Part shown: piece after piece, positions 38,383-48,789 of the stretch
Layout: each line of letters begins with the position of its first letter
Position numbering within the stretch: position 1 is the first letter of the stretch
Assembly (NCBI RefSeq): GCF_016744255.1
Contig: NZ_JADGES010000003.1
Coordinates: 41,513 to 105,512 of the forward strand
DNA length: 64,000 nucleotides
Source: Maribacter sp.
Lineage (GTDB): Bacteria; Bacteroidota; Bacteroidia; Flavobacteriales; Flavobacteriaceae
Direction: 5' to 3'
Position numbers and translations under genes: made by a program
The notes under the pieces: model-generated
What the model was told of the DNA's origin: nothing
The model's database searches: none
What the model saw: the letters and a program-made list of their open reading frames with translations, nothing else

Positions 38383-39882
38383 TTAATAAGGTTTATCAAA
38401 CAACTCGCTTGAGTTTATAGCGGTATGACTTGGCAACATGACCTTTTTTAAGAACTTGGTGTCCTTTGTTTGCTTACACCAATCGATTAATTTTCTGCGA
38501 AATTCATCTACCTTTTGTAAATGTTTCTTAGAGTTAATAAGGTTATTCATTTCATACGGGTCGTATTCCAAATCAAAAAATTGCTCTCTATTTTTACCCC
38601 AATTGTAAATAACATATTTGTAGCGTTTACCAATTACAGCTCTTCCTGTAGTACCATAAGCTTGCTTACCTTCAAATTTGGTTTCAACAACTATATTATC
38701 GTGTTTTTCATAATCGCTTTTACCTTCAATAAGCGGTTTAATACTTTTTCCTAAAAGACCATCGAAAACAGGAATACCTGCATAGTCTAAAATTGTTGGG
38801 TATAAATCTAGTCCGTTAGAAATTAAAGTGGAATTTATTTTTTCTTTGGAAGTATTTTTATAATTAATGATAAAAGGCACCTTTATACTTTCCTGAAATA
38901 AGGCTGTTTTTTGATTCCAACCATGAGATGCATTACCATCTCCATGATCACTAGTAAATATAATTACCGTTTTTTCTCGTAAACCTAAACTATCAATAGC
39001 ATTAATAATTTTACCAATTTCTTTATCTACTTTTTCAACTAATCTGTAATAAGCATATCGGTATTGACGCCAATCTTCTTTGGTATAATTTTTTGTTGGA
39101 TATGTTTTTACAGAAGCATTTTGCTCTATTTGTAAAGCTTCAGGAAAAGTTTCTGATTTCATAAAATTAACTGGTAATTCTGGAGTATCGTTTAAAGGCA
39201 CTGGAGGAATATTACCATAAGGTAAAGGCTGGTTTCTTGCCCATTCACAAATGTTATGAGGGTTATCAAAAGATGTTACCAAGAAGAAAGGTTGTCTTTT
39301 GCCTTGTCTAGATTTTAAATAGTTAATCGATTTTTCTGCTAGTGGAATATCTCCAAAATCAGCTATTTTCTCAAAACCATTACCTTCTACAATAGCGGCT
39401 TCATGAGCATGCCATTTTCCGCCATAAGCACAATCATAGCCAGCATTCTTTAAAACATTTCCTAGGCCTAGCTTTTTATCTTGAGGCTGCATAACATTAT
39501 CCCCTTTTTCATTAGAATTTACATCTAAAGTATGCGACATTTTACCTGTAAACATGCTAGATCGGGAAGGTGTACACAACGGAAATGTTACATAGGCGTT
39601 TTTAAAACGTATTCCTGTTTTTGCTAGCTTGTCTAAATTTGGTGTATTTACATTTAAGTTCCCTGCAATACTTAAAGCTTCGGCTTGGTGTTGGTCCGTA
39701 ACAATCAAAACTATATTTGGTTGGTTTTGATTTAAAACTACATCTTGTTCAATTGGTATTTTTTTTTCACTCTGTTTACAAGATGAAATTAGAATACCAA
39801 TTAAAAATAAAAACAATATTATTTTGCTTTGTCTAACCTTTATAGTTTTTCTCGTAGCCATTTTTTTTCTATTTTTTTCCAT
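38383..39882 (-). CDS. Sulfatase (S1 family, Cys-type), lipoprotein; real start may be ATG at 39861
   Basis: PNIVLIVTDQHQAEALS, CTPSR (C-x-P-x-R maturation motif) in FPLCTPSRSSMFTGK, IIFTSDHGD. Confidence 0.95.
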   Translation of the reverse strand: MEKNRKKMATRKTIKVRQSKIILFLFLIGILISSCKQSEKKIPIEQDVVLNQNQPNIVLIVTDQHQAEALSIAGNLNVNTPNLDKLAKTGIRFKNAYVTFPLCTPSRSSMFTGKMSHTLDVNSNEKGDNVMQPQDKKLGLGNVLKNAGYDCAYGGKWHAHEAAIVEGNGFEKIADFGDIPLAEKSINYLKSRQGKRQPFFLVTSFDNPHNICEWARNQPLPYGNIPPVPLNDTPELPVNFMKSETFPEALQIEQNASVKTYPTKNYTKEDWRQYRYAYYRLVEKVDKEIGKIINAIDSLGLREKTVIIFTSDHGDGNASHGWNQKTALFQESIKVPFIINYKNTSKEKINSTLISNGLDLYPTILDYAGIPVFDGLLGKSIKPLIEGKSDYEKHDNIVVETKFEGKQAYGTTGRAVIGKRYKYVIYNWGKNREQFFDLEYDPYEMNNLINSKKHLQKVDEFRRKLIDWCKQTKDTKFLKKVMLPSHTAINSSELFDKPY

Positions 39883-41438
39883 TCTTTTTGGCTTTTACGA
39901 ATCCAATTTGGCATTCTCCCTATCCTATATTTTAATTGTGCTTCGTACAAAGATTCTGGAAAAACTTTAGTTCCCAAACTTTCTAAATAACCAATATTAT
40001 CTTTATTAAATGTAGTTTTAGAGCCGTGTAAACCAACAATTATAGGATTTACTGCAGAAAATCCCCAATACATACCTTTGCCAGAAAGGCTCCAAAAATC
40101 ATAATCTAAAACCGTATTGCCTACCCTTTTATAATTCCAAAGTGTTAAACCTTTTAAATGGTGTGGTTCGTTTTTGTAAAACCCGCCATGAGCAGTCATT
40201 TTAGATGCTTCATACAAATCGACTAAATTGTTTTTTGGAATATCTGCATGCGAATCCCACCCTTGCTTTGGGGTTTTTACACGCCAAACTACAGAGCCCG
40301 AGGTTTTATGAGACATAGATGCTCCATGCCATTGCCCATTATTTGTAGCATCAAAAACTAAACCTGTTAACACCCTTGTTGATTGGGTTACATTGGTTAA
40401 TTTATGTCCACTATTGCCTTCTACTAATAGCATTAAAAGAGAAGAAGCGTAACTAGCATTTATTGAAACAGCGCCTGTAATGTTACTGAATCTACATCTT
40501 CTTACCCAAGAATTTGAAACGTTTTGCATAGAAATCATAGACCAGGCATTATCATGGATAAAATTTTTATGATGTATAAATTTATCCTTAAAATTTGCTT
40601 TAAAAAAAATGTCTTCTACACCCACATTTTCTATAGGATAAAAAGGCATCACTTGCCAATCATACTCTGTTTTGAGAGTATTTACCAAAGGATCTTTTAA
40701 GGTTATTTTATTACCCGAAATACTTTTTATTTCATGGTTCTCTACAAAAGTTACTCCTTTTTCTTTTATCTTTTCCCAATGCGGACGCGTATTTTTACCA
40801 CCTAAAGATTCTGAAATTGCATCTATACTAAAAGGCATTTCTAACCGAATGTATTTAGCTTTTTTAAAAATATTAGGGTTTTCTACTTCAATTACAAAAG
40901 CGCCTTCTTCTGCATTTATTGTAATATTAGTTGCAACATTTTTACTCTTATTAGAATAAAATTTAAACATATAACTTACTTTCCACTCTGGTTCATTAGG
41001 ATAGCTTTGTAACATGTGATTTTGCATATGTATCACTGTTCCGTTTCTACCTAAACCACTGCCTTTTAAAATTATATTAGAGGATTTTATTGTGATTGGG
41101 TTCGTTTTTTGGGGACTTACATTTACTAAAAATTCGCCTTTAGGAAAAAAAACAATGCCTCCATTATTTTTTTCGGCAGCATTAATTGCGGATTGTATAG
41201 CTTTTTGGTCAGAAAAAGAATCGTTTGGTATGGCTCCAAAATCTATTACATTAAAAATAGTTGCCTTTTTAAAACGTTTAGGAATTCCTTCTTCACCTAA
41301 TTTATAACCTGCATACGAATAATCGAAAAGTTTAGGAATTTTAGGATCTGAAATTTCCCCTGTAAACTTTTTCCAAATTATAGATTCTTGTGCAAAAGCA
41401 CTTGAAGCTATAAAATATAAAAGAAAAAAAATTCGCAT
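39840..41438 (-). CDS. Secreted parallel beta-helix protein (DUF4955/pectate-lyase-superfamily-like), candidate polysaccharide lyase
   Basis: Signal peptide; FNVIDFGAIPNDSFSDQKAIQSAINAAEKNNGGIVFFPKGEFLVN (pectate-lyase-superfamily N-terminus). Confidence 0.8.
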   Translation of the reverse strand: MRIFFLLYFIASSAFAQESIIWKKFTGEISDPKIPKLFDYSYAGYKLGEEGIPKRFKKATIFNVIDFGAIPNDSFSDQKAIQSAINAAEKNNGGIVFFPKGEFLVNVSPQKTNPITIKSSNIILKGSGLGRNGTVIHMQNHMLQSYPNEPEWKVSYMFKFYSNKSKNVATNITINAEEGAFVIEVENPNIFKKAKYIRLEMPFSIDAISESLGGKNTRPHWEKIKEKGVTFVENHEIKSISGNKITLKDPLVNTLKTEYDWQVMPFYPIENVGVEDIFFKANFKDKFIHHKNFIHDNAWSMISMQNVSNSWVRRCRFSNITGAVSINASYASSLLMLLVEGNSGHKLTNVTQSTRVLTGLVFDATNNGQWHGASMSHKTSGSVVWRVKTPKQGWDSHADIPKNNLVDLYEASKMTAHGGFYKNEPHHLKGLTLWNYKRVGNTVLDYDFWSLSGKGMYWGFSAVNPIIVGLHGSKTTFNKDNIGYLESLGTKVFPESLYEAQLKYRIGRMPNWIRKSQKEWKKIEKKWLREKL

Positions 41439-41474
41439 AATTATAGTAAAAAAGGTTAAAATATTTGCTAAAAA

Positions 41475-44400
41475 TTACATTTTAAACAAAGTTATTTTTT
41501 GAGAAAAGCCATCTTTAAGCTCTAAAAAAATAGTGGTTACCTCTTCTGAATTATCTACAGAAATAACTTTATCTGTTATTAAAGTTGACCATCTTCCATT
41601 CACAGTAATAGCAAATTTTAGTGGTTCACTAAAGTTTTTTAATTTTCCATTCTTGTCTTCTGGAAAGTTTAAATCTGGCTGCACAACACTTAATGTTGTT
41701 TTTTGGGTACTTTCTTCCTTAGCCATTATCAAAACTGGTTTAGAAACTGTTTTTAAAATACCTTGTTCTATATTGGTATTTGCCTCAAAAACCACATAAC
41801 CTGTGGTGTTTGTTTTTAAGTCTTTTACAATGTGAGCAATACTATCTGCTCTTAAAATAGCATAAGACGTATCCTTTTTTATTTTTTTATTAAAACTATT
41901 TATTTGCAATTCATTATTAAAAGGATAAATAACATACTGGTAACCTTCATTTTTAGGGGCTAGTCCGTGATTAATCCACGCAGAAGCATAATTACCTTCG
42001 GTTTCCTTTACTCCTTTCCCTTTACGGTTCATTTTACCCGTATTTATAGAGTATTTATTATGATACGAACTTTGTTTTTCTTTCTTAAAGTTAACGGCAT
42101 GGTTAGATAAAATATGGTATCCATTTCCATAGGGGTCTATTAACCAATTCTCTGCTTTTGTATTTTTAGGCAACTGCCCTTCAAAAGGAAATTTTGTAAT
42201 TTTTTTATCTGAAGTATAAATAGGATTTTTTTTATCTGTTAAAAACGTTTGAAACAAATTAGTCTGTGTAAGGTTTTTATCATCTACGCTAGATATATCT
42301 GTACCAATACATATAATCTTATCCCCAAATGAAAACACCGTTTTTTTTGCTTTTAACCTTCCAGGAAAACCCAATTGCTTGTTAGGTGGCTCTGCATTAA
42401 TACCTTTTTCCTCATTCAATATCATTCCAAAAACACCATTCCCATCTAATTTAACTGCCCCGGCAAATGTTTCATTAGACCTAAACATGAGTAAAGGCGA
42501 ATTAGGCTCTAACTCTTTAAAAGGTAAATAGATAATGGTTGCCCCTGGGTAACGATTCCAGTCCCATCCTTCTTGGTGAAACCCGCTACTCTTTTCTCCT
42601 TTACTATTTAATAATTGAACCGTTCCGTTAGCTGGGTATCTACCATACCTGTTTGAAGCTACATAAATTTCTGATGCCCAAACATATCTACTATACCCTT
42701 TAATTATAGCTGCCCAATCATTCTGTCTATATATAGCGGTAGCTGCATAAGGCATTGTATGGTAACCTCTTAAAATTTCTTTCTGAACACCATCTTCTGT
42801 AAAAACAAACGTATTGACAATATCATCTTTACCCCAAAGACGTAAATAGGCTGCCGCAACTTCTTTATCTATTTTTGAGGTTCCTTCTGGGTTTCCAGAA
42901 TATGCCATTAATAAGTATTGATTTTTTAAAGATGCTATTGAACTTGTACCATCTAATGGGTGTCTGCCTGCATTACCAAAACCCCAATCGTATAATTGAC
43001 TATAAGTACGTGTAGCTAAAAATGCTTTTTTAAAATTTCTATGTCCATCTGTACTTATACGAAATTTTGTGTCTGATAAGGCCCTTATAACTTTTGGAAC
43101 TTTTTTAAATGCGCCCATACCATATGCCGGATAATGACCATTATGGTGCCATGAAGTACCGTCTGCTTTAAACCCCCATTCTTCTTTCTGTTGTGCTAAA
43201 ATAATAGACGTATATTTAGAATATGCTCTTAATAAAGCTGCTTGCTTTTCTTGACTATCTAATAAAAAAATAAGCATTAAATGGTAGTACGATTGTGTAT
43301 TTAAATAATCAATATTTACATGGAACTCTTTTTCGTTATCTAAAACCATTCCTAGATTAAATAACCAATGTAAACTCGATCCTACATCATTCAACAAACC
43401 TTCTTTATGTAATAATTGGCGCATTATAAAAAAGGCTTCGGTAATTTCTCCAACACCATAACCAATATGATGTCTTGTGCCTCCAGATGCACCAGCTTGC
43501 CACCCTTGATCTAAAAAATACCCTGCGCCTGTAATAAACATCTTTTCAATTTCTTGCCTTTCTAAATCATTGGCTTTGCCATGAAAACTGGCAATTTTTT
43601 TCATCACTTTCCCTAAGTCGTGTATATCATTAAACTTATTGGGACCTTGTTGTTTTACATTAAAATATTCCTGTTCAGCTTTAAAAGTTAATGGTGGCCC
43701 TAATACCGTTTTTCCTACATTATTAATATTTAGACTTTGGAATAATTCTTTTAGAGTATTCATATAAACCCCGCCCTTTTTGGCTACCGATAAATCTTGA
43801 TCTATATATTCTTCGATTTTTTTTAAATCCCCCCTTATTGGACTAGAAATAGGCTTAGCATCTATATTCTCTATACGTTCGTAATTACTAATTAAAGGCA
43901 TCCAATGATCCTCTCCCGATTGCATTTTTGATTTAATAAATGGCACCATAGTATCTGGATACTGGTGCCTATCATCTTGGTATTGAGAAAAAATAATATC
44001 ATCAAAAAATAGGGTTCCACTATTAGTATTAGTACTTACTCTAAAATAATCGTAACTAATGGCTGCTCCTTTTTTTGGCTTGTTACCTTGCATTTCATAA
44101 AAAGGCACCCAGATACGCCTCCATCCTTTAAAAGACAGCTCTAGATTAAACCAAACTTCTTTAACACCTTCTTTTTCAAAAGAAATAGTTATTGTTCCTT
44201 CTTGAGGGGTTTCATTATATAATGATATTGCTAAAGTGGGAGATGCAGGAAAATAATCTCCATATGCCAATGGGCTTTCATCATGGTTTAAAATTCTAAA
44301 ATTTGATGTTCCAAAATTACTTTGTCCACTCCAACTCCACTGCAAGGATTTTTTTCCAAATTTAAAATGAGCTGAACTTGTAGACAAACTACTATTAGAA

Positions 44401-44534
44401 GCTTTATACTCGCTTAAAACAGTCTCTTTTTCAAAGGATTCTACAGAAGGTTTTTTGCTTTCTTGCGAATAACCAAAGTATACTACTAAGAATGCTAAAA
44501 ATGTAGATACTATTGTTTTATTGAATAGATTCAT
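41475..44534 (-). CDS. Polysaccharide lyase family 8, chondroitin sulfate ABC lyase-like
   Basis: 1019 aa; N-terminal jelly-roll (SWSGQSNFGTSNFRILNHDE), catalytic region GASGGTRHHIGYGVGEITEAFFIM and DGTSWHHNGHYPAYGMGAF. Confidence 0.92.
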   Translation of the reverse strand: MNLFNKTIVSTFLAFLVVYFGYSQESKKPSVESFEKETVLSEYKASNSSLSTSSAHFKFGKKSLQWSWSGQSNFGTSNFRILNHDESPLAYGDYFPASPTLAISLYNETPQEGTITISFEKEGVKEVWFNLELSFKGWRRIWVPFYEMQGNKPKKGAAISYDYFRVSTNTNSGTLFFDDIIFSQYQDDRHQYPDTMVPFIKSKMQSGEDHWMPLISNYERIENIDAKPISSPIRGDLKKIEEYIDQDLSVAKKGGVYMNTLKELFQSLNINNVGKTVLGPPLTFKAEQEYFNVKQQGPNKFNDIHDLGKVMKKIASFHGKANDLERQEIEKMFITGAGYFLDQGWQAGASGGTRHHIGYGVGEITEAFFIMRQLLHKEGLLNDVGSSLHWLFNLGMVLDNEKEFHVNIDYLNTQSYYHLMLIFLLDSQEKQAALLRAYSKYTSIILAQQKEEWGFKADGTSWHHNGHYPAYGMGAFKKVPKVIRALSDTKFRISTDGHRNFKKAFLATRTYSQLYDWGFGNAGRHPLDGTSSIASLKNQYLLMAYSGNPEGTSKIDKEVAAAYLRLWGKDDIVNTFVFTEDGVQKEILRGYHTMPYAATAIYRQNDWAAIIKGYSRYVWASEIYVASNRYGRYPANGTVQLLNSKGEKSSGFHQEGWDWNRYPGATIIYLPFKELEPNSPLLMFRSNETFAGAVKLDGNGVFGMILNEEKGINAEPPNKQLGFPGRLKAKKTVFSFGDKIICIGTDISSVDDKNLTQTNLFQTFLTDKKNPIYTSDKKITKFPFEGQLPKNTKAENWLIDPYGNGYHILSNHAVNFKKEKQSSYHNKYSINTGKMNRKGKGVKETEGNYASAWINHGLAPKNEGYQYVIYPFNNELQINSFNKKIKKDTSYAILRADSIAHIVKDLKTNTTGYVVFEANTNIEQGILKTVSKPVLIMAKEESTQKTTLSVVQPDLNFPEDKNGKLKNFSEPLKFAITVNGRWSTLITDKVISVDNSEEVTTIFLELKDGFSQKITLFKM

Positions 44535-44599
44535 AAGTACCTCTTTATAATTAAAATATTTATTTTAAATAATGAGTAAGACAAATTTAATGCCCTTAT

Positions 44600-47242
44600 C
44601 TAGTTAAAATCGAAAAATAATTTTTCGGTATTATTTTTTGATGCTTTAATATTGTACATTTTTTTACTAATTTTCTTATCTGGCTCAGAAATACCTATTG
44701 TATAACTGCCTTTTTTTGGAACTTTAGGTGTAAACGAGTCTCCCTTAATTCTTAAAGTGTAAAGTATGTTTTTACTAGCTTCATCAATTACTTGAACCAC
44801 AGGATTTACTAAACCAATCACTTTAATTTTTGGCAATGTAGTTCCCCACTCTTTACCAAAATTATCTGTTTGGCTTATGGTTATTGGCCAATCGCTATAT
44901 TGCTCCGAATCGCCTTTTTGAGGGTTTGCTCCACGAGGCCAGCACTCCATCTTTATTGTTCTATACTCTTTATTAAAACGCACAATGCCGTACCCAGCAG
45001 CTCTATCATGTAATTCTGATGGAAGCTTATTTGTATACAAAGGGTTCGAAATAGCTTCTACAGTAATTTTATTTGTAAAACCGTCTTCAAATTGTCCTGT
45101 ATATTTTGGAGAGCCCTCTTTTCTATTTTCCCCTTCAAACATTGGGTACCATCTACGAGGCCAATAATTAGAAATAGAAGGCACACAGAATGCATAACCA
45201 CTATCGTTAAAATTATCTACTCCATATTGTATAGTACTACCTAAATGTTGGTCCCCTGCTAAATGAAAAGCGAATCCTTTGCGAATGGCTTTAACACCAT
45301 TGTCTCTTCCTGTCTGAGGCCAACCATTAGAATCCATATCTGTTACAGGCATATCATTTTTAGGATATTCACCTGCTTTTAATATTCTTAGTGTTGGTAC
45401 AATAGCATCTGTCATAGCTTCTTCCGGAAGTGTTGCTACATTTGCAAAAATAGTTTGTGATAATAGGACTTTCATTTCTGCGCCATAACTCCAATCTGAC
45501 GACCACTTACTTAAAAAATTTAATTGCCTATCTCCTAATAATTTTGCGGATAGCACATCTGCCTTTTTAATATTATACGCCTTATTTTGCGGCCAACCGT
45601 TTACAATTTTTGCTTCTGGAAGTAATGCTTTTGGTGCCGATTTAAATTTTCTATCTTCAATAATCGCAAAACTAACATTACCATAGTTCATCTGTGTATA
45701 ATAAACACCTATACCTCTTTCTACACTAGTTGCATCATAGGGGTCTGGCAAATGACTTGTTTGCGTGCGCTCTACCATATTTACCCATTCTGGGGACATT
45801 CTATAACCACCACTATCTTGGATTTCTGTACGTGTTCCGTTTTTCAGTGAGGCTTTCCCATTTTCTCCCCAAATATTGCCCATATACATATCATGGTCAT
45901 CGGTTATTACAACTGTAGGTGTACTTTTTAATATCTCTCTATACGCCCAGCCATACATATACCATTTTCGCAAATAATCTAAGGTGGCTATATCTAAAGG
46001 TTCTCGCTGAATACCGTAACCTCCAACAGGCTCATAAATTTGATCCCCAGAAAAAAATAACACATCTGGATTTTGATATTTTACTTGTTCTACAATATCG
46101 TTATTAGGGAAGCCTAAATCGTTATTTCCTGTAAAACCAGCAACTACAATATTTTTTTTATCCCTAGGATTTTTTCTAATAATACCCTCCCAATAATATG
46201 TTTTTACTTTATTATTTGCTTCGTTTAAAACATATGCTAATCTGTAATTACACGCTTTAGTATCCTCCCAATTTTCTATTTTAAATCTTGCTGTACGGGC
46301 TTTTTTATCTATAGATGCTTTTGATATTGTTTTCCAAATGTTGTTTTCTTTTATTTGAAATTCAACATCTTTACCCTCATTATCATCTGGCGCCATTTGC
46401 GCTGTTATTTTTAAAGTATTGCGACTTAAAGTGTATTGTGAGAACATAATTGGCCCAAAAGAACGGTCATCATGTTTTTCAATTTTACTGCCTGCTATTT
46501 CCCAATCTTGAAACCATACACTTTTTGTATTGTTGATTTTTGCTCCGTTTTTATTTTCAAAATTACTTACTAAAACAACGTCCCCAATAAGACGCTCTGG
46601 CGAAATATCTGATTTAGAAATATGACTTATCGTTTTTCCTGTTTTTACATCAATTACAGAAAAATCTATGGTATATTTATTTTGTTTGGGGCTTACTAAA
46701 ACTTTTAACTCAACACCCGTATTTAAAGCCTTAATTACATTTTTATTATTATCATTATTAGGTCTTGGTTTACCAATAAATAAAGTGCCATTTGTGCTAA
46801 CTCCTATATTAATTCCTTTACCAAAAACAGCATTGTCTCTATAATCATTAAATTGCCCTTTAGAACCAATACTAAAACCAGCCCAATTTTTATTCAGGTT
46901 TGATACTTCATTGTTAAAAAACCCTAAACGAACTCGCATTTCTAAGCTGCCTTCTTGTTCTGAAAGTTGCCTTGTTAATAAATGGATATTTCTATTTTCG
47001 TTACTTACCAAACACTCTATTCTATCATTGGCTACTTGCCAATCTTGCATAGGATTTGCCCAATATTGAGGACTAATAAATGTTCTAGTTGCTACACTTT
47101 TAAAATCACTTTTAAAAGTAGTCGTATTATTTTCATTTTTACAACTAACAATTAGCAATAAAAACCCAATTACAAGAGACCATTTAGCAGTCCTAAAAGG
47201 TACTTTTAATATATAAAAAAAACGAAATATACATGTTTTCAT
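44600..47242 (-). CDS. PhoD-like metallophosphoesterase, lipoprotein
   Basis: VVAGFTGNNDLG, FFSGDQIYEPVGG, VITDDHDMYMGN, LAGDQHLGS metal-site motifs. Confidence 0.88.
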   Translation of the reverse strand: MKTCIFRFFYILKVPFRTAKWSLVIGFLLLIVSCKNENNTTTFKSDFKSVATRTFISPQYWANPMQDWQVANDRIECLVSNENRNIHLLTRQLSEQEGSLEMRVRLGFFNNEVSNLNKNWAGFSIGSKGQFNDYRDNAVFGKGINIGVSTNGTLFIGKPRPNNDNNKNVIKALNTGVELKVLVSPKQNKYTIDFSVIDVKTGKTISHISKSDISPERLIGDVVLVSNFENKNGAKINNTKSVWFQDWEIAGSKIEKHDDRSFGPIMFSQYTLSRNTLKITAQMAPDDNEGKDVEFQIKENNIWKTISKASIDKKARTARFKIENWEDTKACNYRLAYVLNEANNKVKTYYWEGIIRKNPRDKKNIVVAGFTGNNDLGFPNNDIVEQVKYQNPDVLFFSGDQIYEPVGGYGIQREPLDIATLDYLRKWYMYGWAYREILKSTPTVVITDDHDMYMGNIWGENGKASLKNGTRTEIQDSGGYRMSPEWVNMVERTQTSHLPDPYDATSVERGIGVYYTQMNYGNVSFAIIEDRKFKSAPKALLPEAKIVNGWPQNKAYNIKKADVLSAKLLGDRQLNFLSKWSSDWSYGAEMKVLLSQTIFANVATLPEEAMTDAIVPTLRILKAGEYPKNDMPVTDMDSNGWPQTGRDNGVKAIRKGFAFHLAGDQHLGSTIQYGVDNFNDSGYAFCVPSISNYWPRRWYPMFEGENRKEGSPKYTGQFEDGFTNKITVEAISNPLYTNKLPSELHDRAAGYGIVRFNKEYRTIKMECWPRGANPQKGDSEQYSDWPITISQTDNFGKEWGTTLPKIKVIGLVNPVVQVIDEASKNILYTLRIKGDSFTPKVPKKGSYTIGISEPDKKISKKMYNIKASKNNTEKLFFDFN

Positions 47243-47252
47243 TATGAGAGCA

Positions 47253-48782
47253 TTATTTTAAGTTTTGATATTTTCCTAACCAAGGATCTTTCTTTTCTTT
47301 TAAGTTTTTAAGCAACTCTTTATGTAGTTTTTTTTCTATTGTAACCTCCTTACCAATAAGGTTTATTTCTTGGTATGGGTCATTTTCATTATCATACAAA
47401 AACTTACGTTCAATATTTTTTTTATCGATAGTAATCACATAGGTGTGTTTGTGGGTTCTTATACCTCTATGTCCAGATTCGGGCTGTCCTTCTTTAATAA
47501 AATAATATAAAGCAGATGTTGGTTTATCCCCTTCTCCGTTTAATATGATCGATGATAAATCTTTACCATCTAAATTAGTTGGGAAACCATCCGTGGCTTC
47601 TATCATATTTAAAAGGGTTGGCATAATATCTGTGGCGCTTATTATTAAATCGTTTTTTTGATTTTTTTTAATTCTATTTGGCCACCTAATAATAAAAGGT
47701 ACATTGAGTGCTTCCTCGTACCAAATATTTTTAGACATTAAGCCATGGCTACCCATCATTTCGCCATGATCAGAAGTAAGAACTACAATGGTGTTATCAT
47801 CTAAACCTTGTTCCTCTAAGGCTTTTAAAACACGCCCTATTTGATCATCTACACCCGTAACCATCGCAAAATAATCTCGAACGTGTTCTTTGGCTAAATG
47901 CGTTCTATTTCTTGATGCGCCCGAGTGAAAAGCCAAATCTTTAGCATCTGAATCTAAAACTACATTCTCTCTTACCAACAATTCATCTAATGATTTATCT
48001 TTATAATACTTTAAATATTTTTCTGGAACGTATTGATAAGGTGGGTGTGGAGGGTTTATAGACCAAAATAATGCGAACGGCTTATCTTTATTCCTTGTTT
48101 TTGCCGATGGGTTTTTAATATAATCTATAATAATATCGGCTTCATGTTTTGGAGACCATTCATTAACATAAGTTAATTCCTCTTCTTTAGCATCATTTAT
48201 CCAATAGTGCGGATTGTTATGTATATCGAAAGTACCATATGAATACCAAAAATTAAATCCGTGACGAAGTTCTTTTGGTGTATAAGCATCCCAGATTAAG
48301 GAATCTTTACCATCGATAGGTGGTGGTGATGTAAGATGTAATTTACCCACATAACCTGCATCATAACCATTTTTAACCAATACGTCTGAAAAACTAACAT
48401 CCTTTTTTTGCCAAGAATTATTATACTTATATCTACCAGAATTACTGTTTGTTAAAACCGAATTATTATATGGTAATTTACCGGTCATTAACATAGCCCT
48501 ATACGGACTACATAATGGATAATTACTAATAGCATTAGACATAGTAATACCTTCTTCTGCCAATTTATTTATATGAGGGGTAACTACCGGGTCTTCTTTA
48601 TTTATTCCTATTGAAGAATTCCTTAATTGATCAGGGAAAATGAATAGTAAATTTGGTTTTACTTGTTCATTTTCAATAATATTTTCTTTGGTTTCTTTTT
48701 TTGTAATACTTGAGCAACCAAATATAAATACCACGGAATGTAATATTACTAAATTTCTAAAAAAGGATTTTATTATGAACAT
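47253..48782 (-). CDS. Sulfatase (S1 family, Cys-type), lipoprotein
   Basis: PNLLFIFPDQLRNSSIG, YPLCSPYRAMLMTGKLPY (C-S-P-Y-R), VLTSDHGEMMGSHG. Confidence 0.95.
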   Translation of the reverse strand: MFIIKSFFRNLVILHSVVFIFGCSSITKKETKENIIENEQVKPNLLFIFPDQLRNSSIGINKEDPVVTPHINKLAEEGITMSNAISNYPLCSPYRAMLMTGKLPYNNSVLTNSNSGRYKYNNSWQKKDVSFSDVLVKNGYDAGYVGKLHLTSPPPIDGKDSLIWDAYTPKELRHGFNFWYSYGTFDIHNNPHYWINDAKEEELTYVNEWSPKHEADIIIDYIKNPSAKTRNKDKPFALFWSINPPHPPYQYVPEKYLKYYKDKSLDELLVRENVVLDSDAKDLAFHSGASRNRTHLAKEHVRDYFAMVTGVDDQIGRVLKALEEQGLDDNTIVVLTSDHGEMMGSHGLMSKNIWYEEALNVPFIIRWPNRIKKNQKNDLIISATDIMPTLLNMIEATDGFPTNLDGKDLSSIILNGEGDKPTSALYYFIKEGQPESGHRGIRTHKHTYVITIDKKNIERKFLYDNENDPYQEINLIGKEVTIEKKLHKELLKNLKEKKDPWLGKYQNLK

Positions 48783-48789
48783 TTAAGGC

